DNA of 64,000 nucleotides from Ustilago trichophora (taxonomy: Eukaryota > Basidiomycota > Ustilaginomycetes > Ustilaginales > Ustilaginaceae). Position 1 is the first letter of the stretch, and the number at the start of each line of letters is the position of its first letter. The stretch is taken from the NCBI GenBank assembly GCA_900323505.1, contig OOIN01000021.1:372001-436000 (forward strand), read 5' to 3'. The notes below the pieces were generated by a model. It was given only the letters and a program-made list of their open reading frames with translations, made no database searches and was not told where the DNA came from. The position numbers and the translations under genes are program-made. Shown one piece after another: positions 16,815-26,642 of this stretch.

Positions 16815-18629
16815 TCAAGAGTACTTTTCCAAGAACTCGGTGTGGAACTTTCCATAGCGATCAATAAACTCATCGGTCTCCTTTGCCAGCACGGTGGTTC
16901 TAAAGAAGCAAGCGCCCGTATCCTGCTCTGGCATTTTTCCAAATCCGCTTCCAGGAACAACGCAGATTCCTGTGGCATCTAGCATTTCCAAACAGTAAAA
17001 CTCGTCGACCTTCTTTCCCTTTGCCTTGGCTGCCTCGTGAGCTTTCGGTGGCAGAGTCACCCTCGGGAAGAGGTAGAGGGCTCCTTGAGCCGGTTCGACT
17101 TCGACTCCGGGGAGTTGGGCGAATTTGCTAGCCATTTTTTCAGAGCGCGATTGAAGCGTAGCATGGATGCCTTCGGTTTCCTGCTTGTAGAGGTCGTAGG
17201 AGGGGGATCCGGGAGTAGGGGGTTTGACGAGCATGTCGACTCCAATTTGACCTTGAAGGGAGGGGCAGAGGGAGATCGAGGCAAGTTTGTAGATCTCGGC
17301 TTCTACGGCAGGTTGAATGTTGGTAAGTTCGAAATATCCTCCTCGACGACCGCATTCACCGGAGACACCCTTGGAGATACTGTGGAACGAAACCAGCTCG
17401 ACACTGGTAGAAATGTGGCGCTCTTGGGCGTTGTTGGAAGTGGAAAAGTCCATGAGAACCTTTTTGAACGAGTGGAAGGGTCGCTCGTCAGGTTGGTAGA
17501 TGTTGGCCTGGTAAACCTCGTCTGCGAGGAGGACGACGCGCTTGTTGTAGGCCATGCGGATGAGATCCTGGATGTTCTGGTACGAGAGACACTGACCAGT
17601 GGGGTTACCCGGGTTGATGACGGCACAGGCACGCACATCGACACCGTTGGAACGTGCTTGGTCGATGGATCGCGACATGGCGTCGACGTCGAGCGACCAG
17701 TCGTCAAAGGGATTGAGATCGTACTTGACCGGCTGGGCGTTGTACAATGCCAAAGCGGCACTGTAGAGCGGGTACTGAGGAATAGGGATCATGACTCCCG
17801 AGTCGGGACCTGCAATGATGACCTGCAACAAGAGCTGAACACCGCCACTGGCACCTGTAGTCAGATAGATCAGCTCGGGATCCGAAGGATAACCATCACG
17901 CTGTTCGATAAATTCGGTGACATGCTTGCGCACGATGCTGGCACCTTTCGAGTGCGAGTAAGCACCAACACTGCCAATGTCTTGCAAGAGGAGCTTGGCG
18001 CGCTGCTGGGTATCCTTGGGGAAGATTTTGTCGATACCTGGCTGATCCATGAGCTCCGGGTATTCGGTCAACGCAGCGACCTGGCGCCAGAAGGTGAGAG
18101 GCTTCTGTGCCAGGTAAGGCTGCTGCTGAGGGTTACCAATGTTGGCAGTGACGACCGAGGAGAAGGGAAGATCGGCGTTGCCCTGTGCGATCTGAGCAGC
18201 GTAGTTGTTGGCGCGGTTCGAGATCTCTCCACGAACGGCGTACTCGGCCTCGAGGACGTGCGGGTTGATGGACTTGGTGGTGAGGACGGGCTTGTAGCTG
18301 CCGACGGTGGTGTGGTTCTTGGAAGAGGAGGCAAAGTGACGCGATGAAGAGGCTTGAGTGGTGTACGACGATCCGTAGGCCGAGTCGAGAGCCATGCTCG
18401 AGGAAGAACCGGACGAGGCCGAGGAGCGCGACAGGGAGCGATCCCTGGGCTGTGAGGTGGAGGTCATGGTTGCGAAAGGGGAGGCAAAGGTGGACAAAGC
18501 TCGACGGGATGGCAAAGTGGCAAGGGTGGTGGTGGTGGAAGAAGAAGAAGAAAGAGGGAGGAGAAGGGTGGAGGAGGCGGATGATGACGAGGCAGAAGCG
18601 CGGGAAAGGGCAACGCGAAGGAGAGACAT
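16815..18629 (-). CDS. Alanine aminotransferase (PLP-dependent, probably mitochondrial)
   Basis: The enzyme interconverts alanine plus 2-oxoglutarate and pyruvate plus glutamate. Class I/II aminotransferase landmarks are in order: LTTGASGGVQLLLQ (cofactor phosphate region), INPGNPTGQCLS, LLADEVYQANIY (Asp and Tyr of the cofactor site) and SFHSISKGVSGECGRRGGY with the Schiff-base lysine near residue 420. That last segment is characteristic of the alanine aminotransferase subgroup. The first ATG is 18629 (an upstream GTG at 18656 is not used), giving 604 aa. The first 60-odd residues are Ser/Ala/Arg-rich and basic without acids (MSLLRVALSRAS), a likely mitochondrial presequence. A second in-frame ATG at 18467 (MTSTSQPRD) could yield a cytosolic form. 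Confidence 0.9.
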   Translation of the reverse strand: MSLLRVALSRASASSSSASSTLLLPLSSSSSTTTTLATLPSRRALSTFASPFATMTSTSQPRDRSLSRSSASSGSSSSMALDSAYGSSYTTQASSSRHFASSSKNHTTVGSYKPVLTTKSINPHVLEAEYAVRGEISNRANNYAAQIAQGNADLPFSSVVTANIGNPQQQPYLAQKPLTFWRQVAALTEYPELMDQPGIDKIFPKDTQQRAKLLLQDIGSVGAYSHSKGASIVRKHVTEFIEQRDGYPSDPELIYLTTGASGGVQLLLQVIIAGPDSGVMIPIPQYPLYSAALALYNAQPVKYDLNPFDDWSLDVDAMSRSIDQARSNGVDVRACAVINPGNPTGQCLSYQNIQDLIRMAYNKRVVLLADEVYQANIYQPDERPFHSFKKVLMDFSTSNNAQERHISTSVELVSFHSISKGVSGECGRRGGYFELTNIQPAVEAEIYKLASISLCPSLQGQIGVDMLVKPPTPGSPSYDLYKQETEGIHATLQSRSEKMASKFAQLPGVEVEPAQGALYLFPRVTLPPKAHEAAKAKGKKVDEFYCLEMLDATGICVVPGSGFGKMPEQDTGACFFRTTVLAKETDEFIDRYGKFHTEFLEKYS

Positions 18630-19894
18630 GATGAACCGTAGCCGGACAAGTGGCACCTAAAGCTGAGGAAGAGGAGGAGGGGCGGTTGTACCGATGCGGG
18701 GGAGCAGGAGACAAGAGGACACCGGGCGTACAAGGACCAAGTGCGACTTTGTGCTCCTAGTGACTAGGCAAACGCGGGTGAGGGGCAACGGGTGAAAGCC
18801 GAAGCAGAGAGAAGGAACGCGGGGTCACGCAGGGTGTCAAGGGCGTACAGTAAGCTGAGTTGGAAGGAAGGATGAGGGACTCGACTGCAGCTGGAGAAGA
18901 GAATGACACCTGAAAGCGAGAAGGAGAGAGAGCAACAAGACAAAGGAGGAATGGCACCCAAGTTGCCGAGCGAAGCGGAGAGTCGGGCGGGTTAGACCGG
19001 AAAAGTCAGAGAGGAAGAGAGAGTGACGCAGGTCAATGACGAACAAGAACAAGAGGGCAGAGCGGTCCAACGGCCTTCAAACCGGCCACAAATATAGCTC
19101 TTAGTGTGGCTTCTCTCTTGATAACGATTCTTGAGAAAGAGCAAGCGAAAATTTTTCTTCAAAAGTGTCTCTAGACCAGCGTCTAACTAACCGCAGCTCC
19201 CCTGAGCCCAGAGCCCTAGGCCCTAGGCCCTAGGCCCTTAGACTGCTTGCTTGGCTCTCTGTGGGCTTGGGCAGTATATTTAGGCGCGAAAATGCTTTTC
19301 CACCAGGACACCGAGTCATGACACATGCACATTTTGCAGCTCCGTTCAATTTACCGTTTTGCCTTGCTCTCAACCAGTCATGTCAAAGCAATGTGAATCA
19401 AAGCAAAGCAAAATCCAATCCAAATTCCAACAAAATCAAGCAAAAGGCAGGGTCATTTCATGTCCATGTGACAACGCGTCCAAGAAAGAGTCAGGGATGC
19501 ACAAACATCCGCTCACCATTTTTTTAATCTTGATGATGTGCGAGGCGTCGGTCTCACAATGATCTCGTGTCGAAAAATTCCGAACTCAACTGAGCTGAGC
19601 TGACTTTCTGGGACACAAAGATGCGACTGTCACTCTAATCACAAAAGACGGCTCTTGGCTGTAAATGATCGATTGACTGAACGAACAGAACGAATGCTGA
19701 TGATGTAAATGAAAGTTTCTACTGCAGGTATGATGAACGATCTAGCGATGATGATGATGATAATGACGAAAGTGTCATGATTGAATGTTGGAACGAAAAC
19801 AATGAACCTCGAGATGGAGAGCAACACTATACTGGCAAACGGCAGACAGAATCAAAAAAGGATGCAAAATGCTTCTGCGAGGATCCAAGCCAAC
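18630..19894. promoter_or_regulatory. Intergenic region: aminotransferase upstream and 3' flank of next gene
   Basis: No gene is seen in 1.26 kb. The sequence near the aminotransferase is GA-rich on the plus strand (CT-rich on the coding strand). A heptamer CCCTAGG is repeated three times and then breaks off at 19214-19240. The rest is AT-richer unique sequence. Confidence 0.5.
19214..19240. repeat. CCCTAGG tandem heptamer
   Basis: There are three perfect copies plus a partial one ending CCCTTA. It resembles, but is not, the fungal telomere repeat CCCTAA. It lies in the promoter side of the aminotransferase gene. Confidence 0.8.
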
Positions 19895-21853
19895 TTAGTA
19901 CGCGAACGAAGCACGCGAACGCTTCATGGGACGACCCGACACATCCACCTCGTCCGCATGGCCTGGATGCAGCTCCTCCGATAGACGCTTGTGCTGGCTC
20001 TGCGATCGGGGCAGAATGTGACTTTCCACCAGGTACTCTTGCTCTTCAACCGTACCCTCGCTGCCACAACGCGCATGACGGCGGCGGCTGCTGAAGCTGT
20101 GATCATGCCCGCCGCCAGCATCGTTGTGGCGGTCGTCTTCCTCCTCCTCATCATCGCTCCAGTTGGTTTGGTCGAGACGAGCCAGCAGGGCATCCCTCGC
20201 TGCCTGCCTACCCTCGAAACCTGCTTGCCTTGCATCTCTGTTTGATTGGATGTCATGCGTGACGCTCTGCAGCCTGGCCGAGCTGGAGGGTGCGATGGCC
20301 TCGCGATGCTCTCGTTGGTCTGTGTAGTGGTGTCTGGCGGTGGACGCTTCTTCGACGTGATGCTGCTCAGGGGGATAGTACTCTTCCCTCTCATTGTGGT
20401 GAGTTCGGGAGCTGTACGAGGCTGTCGCCTTGGGTGCCGCCATCTCCTGCTTGTGCTTGGCTGCGATCTGTGCAGCAAACAGCCCACCTCCGGTTCGAGG
20501 CGCATAGCTCTCTTCCTCGTAACTGCTGCTGCTCGTCGAGCCTCCAAATGCATCCTCGGCCAGCTCGGCACGCGGAAGGTAAGCGCTGCTCGCATTGCTG
20601 CGTCGACCAGCACTGGGCGCTGCACTGTACTGCATTGCACTACCCATACGCACACTCTTTGTGCTGTTCTGGCAAGCGGCGAGAGACGAAGCCGAAGCAG
20701 TGGGCGGGAACAACAACTTGGGCTGAAGCCTGGGAGGTCGATTGGGGTTGTGATGCGGGTTGAACTGGTTCGTTCGTGCACGCTCCTCGTCTGAATCGTC
20801 GTCATCATCGTCGGCAGCGTACTCTGGATCGGCATAGATCACTCGTTGACCACGGAAGACGTAGGCGATCTTGCCACGCTCCTTGCCAGGAATGTGCTTG
20901 GCTCGTCGATACGCCAGGTGACCATTGGGCCCGTGGAAGCCATTGTCGGCGGGTCCACCTGCGAGGAAAGGATTCTTGGGAGTATCGCGGATGGGCATGA
21001 TGGATGTGACGGGCTGATTGTCGACTCGGACACGAGCTGAGAAGGGTCGTGCGGGTCGATACGTGATGGGTCGTGTGCGGGCGGGAGGCGTGGTCGGGTT
21101 GGAGGAGGATGCTCGAGGCGTGGCATCATCGCGGATATCGTCCTCGTGCACAGAGCCCTCGGCATCTTGGTCGCTGTCAAAGTCGTCATAGTATGGGTGC
21201 GAGTGGTGGGCGTGAGGCTGAGCCTGAGTGTGAGCAGAAGCAGTCGCCTTGGATACTTCAGTTGTTGTTGTTGATGATGATGATGGTGCTGCTGTCCTTC
21301 GGCGGTCCAGGAAAGGGTTGTGCTCGTCATCCGACTCGAAACCGATCCCTTGGTTGAGCGTGTCAAAGCGGTTGCCAACGCGTGCAGCTTCCAGCAGCCC
21401 GCTCTTCGAGGCAGAAGCAGGGGCTACCGATGGCTGCGAGGTACGCACTTCAACTGGGGCCGCTTCGATGTCGACTTGCGATGTGGAGAAGGAGCAAGGC
21501 TGAGCATCCAAGTGATCAGCTTCGGAGCTGAGTCGATAGTGACCGTTTGGGTCTTGACGTTGGCGGGACTGGTCGTCATGACGCACGTCCTTGCTCATAG
21601 GCGGAGTGAGAGGCCGTACAGCACGATCGGCATCTGAAAGATGGTCATATTGCTTCTTGACAGGGCTTCGAATGGTGTGGTGCCGATGTTCGAATCCTGA
21701 TTCGGAGTGATGGACGGCCGAGCTGGATGAAGGAGCGCCGCCAAAGACATCGACAGCTTTGACTGCTGTGTGAATATCCTTGATGCGTGGCTGATCTGCC
21801 TTGTATGTCCTGCCGGAGAGCGGGGGTGAGATGAGGCCTTGCTGGATAGACAT
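19895..21853 (-). CDS. Unrecognised low-complexity protein with conserved core (652 aa)
   Basis: The frame extends to 21907 through a TTG, but the first ATG is 21853. Most of the product is Ser/His/Asp/Arg-rich and probably disordered. One part looks ordered and constrained: RPITYRPARPFSARVRV, then a DTPKNPFLAGG segment and KIAYVFRGQRVIYADPEY (nt about 20810-21070), followed by an Asp/Glu run and a PPRLQPKLLFPPTA segment. I have a sense of similar TPKNPF ... YVFRG segments in other fungal proteins but cannot name a family. No membrane segment, signal peptide or catalytic motif is seen. It is divergent from the SET/MYND gene, with a 1.4 kb shared upstream region that has several ACGCGT sites. 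Confidence 0.7.
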   Translation of the reverse strand: MSIQQGLISPPLSGRTYKADQPRIKDIHTAVKAVDVFGGAPSSSSAVHHSESGFEHRHHTIRSPVKKQYDHLSDADRAVRPLTPPMSKDVRHDDQSRQRQDPNGHYRLSSEADHLDAQPCSFSTSQVDIEAAPVEVRTSQPSVAPASASKSGLLEAARVGNRFDTLNQGIGFESDDEHNPFLDRRRTAAPSSSSTTTTEVSKATASAHTQAQPHAHHSHPYYDDFDSDQDAEGSVHEDDIRDDATPRASSSNPTTPPARTRPITYRPARPFSARVRVDNQPVTSIMPIRDTPKNPFLAGGPADNGFHGPNGHLAYRRAKHIPGKERGKIAYVFRGQRVIYADPEYAADDDDDDSDEERARTNQFNPHHNPNRPPRLQPKLLFPPTASASSLAACQNSTKSVRMGSAMQYSAAPSAGRRSNASSAYLPRAELAEDAFGGSTSSSSYEEESYAPRTGGGLFAAQIAAKHKQEMAAPKATASYSSRTHHNEREEYYPPEQHHVEEASTARHHYTDQREHREAIAPSSSARLQSVTHDIQSNRDARQAGFEGRQAARDALLARLDQTNWSDDEEEEDDRHNDAGGGHDHSFSSRRRHARCGSEGTVEEQEYLVESHILPRSQSQHKRLSEELHPGHADEVDVSGRPMKRSRASFAY

Positions 21854-23247
21854 GATGGGCGACTCGGTCTTGAGTGATGAACGTGAGCTAGTTTTGAGAT
21901 GTAGCAACGGCTGGGGTCGGAAGCGAGTGTGTCGACGGAAGATGTCGGCACAACTGAGCGCGAGTGGAAAGCCCGGCTGTGAGCTGTGATGCTGCCAGTC
22001 TACTTGGCTCGTGGTCGGGTTGATCAGATGGTCATGAACAGGTTGAGAGCCGGGACTAAGATGTGGTCGCTTGTAGGAGGTGAATGGGGACTACCAGAGA
22101 AGGACTGAGTGAATGGAGAAGCGAAGCGGGTATTGAGCAATCAGTGCCGGAAAGAGTGAATGTCGGATGCAGCGCTGGATGAGTAGATGGATGGGTGCTG
22201 GCTGCGTATGATAGGAGCTGCCCTGTTGGTAGATGTTGTCTATATGAGTGGTAGTGAGATGGAGCAAGGAGCCGGAATATGATGTAGAGAAAGCAATGAG
22301 AGAGAGATGAAGCAGGTGGATGAACGGATGAACGGATGAACGGATGGATGGATGATGGTGCCAAGTCGATACCAAGGATCGAGATGGAAGATGTGCAAGG
22401 CAATGCGGAAGCAAAAAGAGTCAAGAACAAAGCATGCACGCATGGATCAAAAAGATCGTAAGAGAAAAACGGACCCTTCCCCTGCTTTGCTTTGCTGTTG
22501 TGCTCTGTGCTCATTTACGCCACTGCAAACAATATCCTTTCTCTGCAACATATACAGAGTCGACCGATCGAGCGATGCTTTTGACTTGACACTTTCAAAC
22601 GCGTCGTGAGGTTGGCTCGCAATCACCAAGTGGAATCTCATCAAACGCGTCTCAAATGTGCCAATCTCCTCATCACATCAGTCTTCGCATCCTCTCTACA
22701 ATCACATTCTCGCGTAAATTGATTTTTGAGGTGTCGACGCGTCTCTCTGTTACGGAATGCAGAGACAGACGTGTCGCGTAAATGACTACGATGACACAAA
22801 AATTCCGAAATCGGCAGGAAATTGCTCGCTAAACAGATCTGATCGGGACTCAGAAGGCTAAATTGTCGGGAGGCTTCGGCGAAATTCATGTTCGACATGG
22901 ACTGAGCGACTCTGCATACAGTACTGCACACGCATTGAGGAACAGTTAGACTTGATTCGCCTTCTCACTGTCAGCATCAAAAGCCACACCAAGATCCCGT
23001 CGAGATTCGTGATTGTCGGGAAATCCATAAAGTTGCTTTTGTCGCCTTTTGCGTCTGTTTCTGTGGCACGCTTCAAGCTCCAATTACCGTGTACCGAACG
23101 GTATCAGCTCGATAAGCACTCCGACCTCTCTTTTCGCAATTGCACACGACACACTTCATCCACACCACCATTGCTCTCCTCCACCCATCCATCCACCCAT
23201 CCACCCATCCACCCATCCATCCATCCATCCATCCGCGCGCCTCTACC
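21854..23247. promoter_or_regulatory. Divergent intergenic region with MCB-like sites and tetranucleotide repeats
   Basis: No gene is seen. Perfect ACGCGT sites occur at 22599-22604, 22645-22650 and 22737-22742. A (GGATGAAC)/(GGAT) repeat tract lies at about 22318-22360, and a CCAT/CCAC tract at about 23181-23234 forms the probable 5' leader of the SET/MYND gene. Confidence 0.55.
23181..23234. repeat. CCATCCAC/CCAT microsatellite in 5' leader
   Basis: This tetranucleotide-based tract ends 13 bases before the ATG at 23248. It is open in frame but only reached from a TTG, so it is leader rather than coding. Confidence 0.8.
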
Positions 23248-26034
23248 ATGGCTTCCGCATCCTCCTTCGCCGCCCTCAAAGCGCAAAGGGATGCTCGACG
23301 CAATCCTCTTTTCACCGCCGCTTCCTCAAACTCGGACACTTCCCGCCAAGGTCACGACTCGCCCACACCTGGTCATATGGGTCCTCCGGCGCCACCATCT
23401 GGTGCACAAGCACAAGCACAAGCACAAGCGCAAGCGCAAGCGCAAGCACAATCCAGCGCTCTTCCTATCCCTTCCAATCGACCAGCTGCTTCCATCGCAA
23501 TGGCTTCAAGGGCGACGGCGGCTCCCAGTGGCATCGGTAGCCAGCGACCTCCCACCGATTCACAACAGCTTCCACCCAAACAGAAACCCGAGGCTGGTGC
23601 CGCCGGTAGTCGAGTGCGGTTGCCCGACATCCAGGATCTTGAGCTACGCTTCGATGCTTACTCGAGTGAGCGCGCCCTCTTCTATGCACCTCTGCCCAAA
23701 AATGGCCCTACACCCGCAGATTTCTCGACATCCAGCTCCTCTTCCGCTTTCTCCCCTCCCAATGCATCCCGCTCGCTCTCAGGATCCATGTCCTACTCGT
23801 ACTCTCAGCTTCTGTCCAGCTCCTACTCGGCTCCTGGTGGATGGGCAGCAGCTGGCATCTCGAGCTGTCGACCAGGTGATGTGTTGCTTCGTGTACGTCC
23901 CGAGGTAGCTGTTCTGTCTACAGCGCTGCTCGAGCAACGCTGCTCGGCTTGCTATTCTCCTCCAGCCTCTCAACCAGCCAGCAAGCTGCAAAGATGCTCT
24001 GCTTGCAAGGTCGTGCGTTACTGCTCGCCAGCATGTCAGAGGCGTGACTGGCCCACCCATCGTGACGAGTGCAAGGCGCTCAAGGCCATGCAGCAGCTCC
24101 ACACCTACAAGTCGGCTCTGCGGCAACAACGTCAACTGGATCAACGCCTCGCCGGGCGTTTCACCAAGACTCAGGGAGGCAGTGCCCCATTTGGCATCGG
24201 TTCGTTCCAAGACAATGACGAGGTGGTAGCAGCTGCAGCTGCGGCTGGTCAACTTCAGGACCGAGACAGCGACCAAGGCAGCACAGACGAAAAGGACGGC
24301 GACGGCAACGAGAGCTCTAAGACGGATTCAGCCGGCAAACACGATCGCATCCGTTTGCCAAGCTCAATGATGCGTGCGCTTGCTCGATGGATCTGGGCAC
24401 GCAGCCGTGTTGCTGGTGGTAGCAAGGACAAGGCCAGAGGTGAAGGCGCCGATCTTCTTGAACTCTGCTCGCATCGCGAGCGCTTTGCTCCCGAACAGCT
24501 CCAACAGCAGGCACAGCTGGCACTTCACCTTGCACAGTATCTCACGGCGGCTGCACGCGCAACAGCCACGTTTGGACCGGTCTCGAAAGGCGAAGCTCAC
24601 ATGGACGAGATGCTGCAACCCGAACCTAGCTTTTCACAAGGAGATGCACTGCGGGCGCTCGGCATCGACTCGGCTACGGAACTGCTGGACCTCGTCTGTC
24701 AGTTCTCTTGCAACTCGTTCACGCTCACCGACAGCGATCTGAATCCGCTAGGCGTTTGCATGCACCCGAGCATGGCTATGGTGAATCATGCTTGCACGCC
24801 CAACGCCGCGGTCGTGTTTCCATTTGGGGGTGCTGCCAAGCATGGACAGCAAAAGTGGAACGATGGCGAAGACAAGATCATGCAGCTCGTGGCACTGCGG
24901 GCGATTGAACCGGGTGAGGAGCTTCTCATCTCGTACGTCGACGTCGCCGACACGTACCAAGAGCGAAGAAGCTATCTCAAGAAACGCTACTGCTTTGACT
25001 GCCGCTGCGACTTGTGTCGCAAGAGTCATGCCAAGCTGGCACCTGCCAACGGTCCAGGAGTTGCATCGCCCGCGTCGTCGTCGTCGTACCAAGGATTTGG
25101 AGTGCGTCCGCCGCAGCCCAACAATTGGATCGATCCTCGACGTGCGGTGTGGTGCCCGCATCGATGTGGCGGCTGGATCGACGGTCTCTCTTTCGAGTCG
25201 CAACCAAGTGCAGAAGGAGGCGCGTTCGCTGGACCACATACAGGACCGGCCAAGTGCAACAAGTGCCATTCGGTAGCCACAGTCACGTCATCAGACGTGG
25301 CGGAGGATACACAGCAGGCCAAGGAAGTGCTCAAGCAAGCGTCGCGACTGTTGGATCGGGGCGAGGCAGAGGCGGCATGGAGCCAGTGTGCATGTGTGCT
25401 TCGAGTGCTGGTGGAGAGGTACCCACCTTCGTGGCAACCGCTCTTCCAGCTGCTTCGATTGGCAACGACGTGCTTGATCGAGGTGGGATCGTTCATGTTG
25501 TCGCAGGAGCCAACAGATGCATCAAATGCAGAGGCAGCAGTGTATTGCTTTGACGAAGCGGTGCGAATGCAGATGCTAGTGGTGGCAGGCACGCAAGCTT
25601 CCAATACACCCATCTACGCCAAGGGACATCCGGCGCGTGCTGTTGCGATTGCGACGTTGGCCAAGCTGGTGCTCGCACAGTTTGACCACGCACATCGTCT
25701 CGGTCAGCGTGAAGCAGGCGATGAGGCGGGGAAAGCAACTCTGCAGTCGAATACCGCATCTAGTGCTCCAGTATGCCGTGCTGCAGTCGAGCAAACAAGC
25801 GCTCAAGGTGGAAAGATCCTGTCGATCCTGAAAGACCCGCCGAGCGTACCTGAAGAGATGCGAGTGGAGCTGGCCAAGCAATTGCTAACACAGTCGATCG
25901 AGGAACTCGATATTGGGTTTGGCAGGTCGAATCAAGGTGGTCGCACAGGACGGGAGATGCGCACGGCATTGAATGAGATGGAAGAGGAGATGGCGATGCT
26001 TGCTCAACAGACTAGTTCACTGTCAGTGTCGTGA
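23248..26034 (+). CDS. SET and MYND domain protein (SMYD-like lysine methyltransferase)
   Basis: The start is the ATG at 23248 (ACCATGG context), giving 928 aa. An N-terminal low-complexity part has a Gln-Ala dipeptide run (nt about 23405-23450). A MYND zinc finger lies at about residues 230-276 (CSACYSP ... [19 protein letters not shown] ... HRDEC). The C-terminal half of a SET domain is clear: [14 protein letters not shown] (the NH[SA]CxPN motif) and [11 protein letters not shown], followed by the post-SET cysteines CFDCRCDLC (about residues 505-590). Helical, TPR-like sequence then runs to the end. In SMYD proteins the MYND finger is inserted within the SET domain, consistent with this order. 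The substrate cannot be inferred. Large insertions between MYND and SET make it longer than typical SMYD proteins (about 430-500 aa). Confidence 0.85.
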   Translation: MASASSFAALKAQRDARRNPLFTAASSNSDTSRQGHDSPTPGHMGPPAPPSGAQAQAQAQAQAQAQAQSSALPIPSNRPAASIAMASRATAAPSGIGSQRPPTDSQQLPPKQKPEAGAAGSRVRLPDIQDLELRFDAYSSERALFYAPLPKNGPTPADFSTSSSSSAFSPPNASRSLSGSMSYSYSQLLSSSYSAPGGWAAAGISSCRPGDVLLRVRPEVAVLSTALLEQRCSACYSPPASQPASKLQRCSACKVVRYCSPACQRRDWPTHRDECKALKAMQQLHTYKSALRQQRQLDQRLAGRFTKTQGGSAPFGIGSFQDNDEVVAAAAAAGQLQDRDSDQGSTDEKDGDGNESSKTDSAGKHDRIRLPSSMMRALARWIWARSRVAGGSKDKARGEGADLLELCSHRERFAPEQLQQQAQLALHLAQYLTAAARATATFGPVSKGEAHMDEMLQPEPSFSQGDALRALGIDSATELLDLVCQFSCNSFTLTDSDLNPLGVCMHPSMAMVNHACTPNAAVVFPFGGAAKHGQQKWNDGEDKIMQLVALRAIEPGEELLISYVDVADTYQERRSYLKKRYCFDCRCDLCRKSHAKLAPANGPGVASPASSSSYQGFGVRPPQPNNWIDPRRAVWCPHRCGGWIDGLSFESQPSAEGGAFAGPHTGPAKCNKCHSVATVTSSDVAEDTQQAKEVLKQASRLLDRGEAEAAWSQCACVLRVLVERYPPSWQPLFQLLRLATTCLIEVGSFMLSQEPTDASNAEAAVYCFDEAVRMQMLVVAGTQASNTPIYAKGHPARAVAIATLAKLVLAQFDHAHRLGQREAGDEAGKATLQSNTASSAPVCRAAVEQTSAQGGKILSILKDPPSVPEEMRVELAKQLLTQSIEELDIGFGRSNQGGRTGREMRTALNEMEEEMAMLAQQTSSLSVS

Positions 26035-26642
26035 TGTTGATCCTCTTTGTAATGATCTTCTCGATGCTAACATCTGGAAACCTTCACAAAAAACCCCGCC
26101 CAAACGAAGCGTGAGCCTGTGCTTCTGTGTGATGGTCGACGCGTCTCTGCTTAACGCGAGCCAAAAGGGGAAAGAGAGTTTGAGAGAGAGAGACTGCCAA
26201 AGTGCGCATTCTCAACGCGTTGAAATCCAACACTTTCTTTTTGGCAAAAGAGAATGGCAGACTGGCTGAGCTCTTCTGATTTCAGCGCAACGCAACGCAA
26301 CGCAACGCAACGCAACGCAACGCACAGCTCCACACCAAAGACAGACGCGCCTCCGCCTCCTTCACGGCTTCATTCGCTATCTCTTCCTTCTGTACTGTAC
26401 AGTACATCAATCCCCTCTGTCTCAGCACTCGATACCACTAGAGGATCATCTCTCTTACAACACAGCCACAGTTCGAATATCACCTGCATCATCACCCAGA
26501 GCAACCGGACACCCCAAGCCAACCGACCGCGCGTTTCAGCATACAAAGCATCGGCACCCAGAGGCTGCGGTTTGCTTTCCAGCTGCCTTGTCACAGTGCT
26601 CATCATCACGTTCGCCGCCATAACAGGACCGCATACCACACC
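26035..26642. promoter_or_regulatory. PDS5 upstream region with two MCB elements and CGCAA repeat
   Basis: ACGCGT occurs at 26139-26144 and, as palindromic AACGCGTT, at 26214-26221. In fungi these are sites for the MBF G1/S regulator, which fits a cohesion gene downstream. A CGCAA pentamer is repeated about seven times at 26286-26320. No gene is seen. Confidence 0.6.
26286..26324. repeat. CGCAA pentanucleotide repeat
   Basis: Seven perfect copies plus a partial unit lie in the region upstream of PDS5, probably in its promoter or 5' leader. Confidence 0.85.

Noticed and set aside
17037..18347. 436-codon open frame antisense to alanine aminotransferase
   Set aside because: It lies wholly opposite a well-supported enzyme gene, shows no domain, and arises from codon bias.
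19214..19240. Telomere repeat
   Set aside because: The unit is CCCTAGG, not CCCTAA, there are only three copies, and core genes continue on both sides.
23140..23247. Extension of the SET/MYND frame through the CCAT microsatellite
   Set aside because: It opens only with TTG and encodes a His/Pro/Ile repeat from the microsatellite; the ATG at 23248 has good context.
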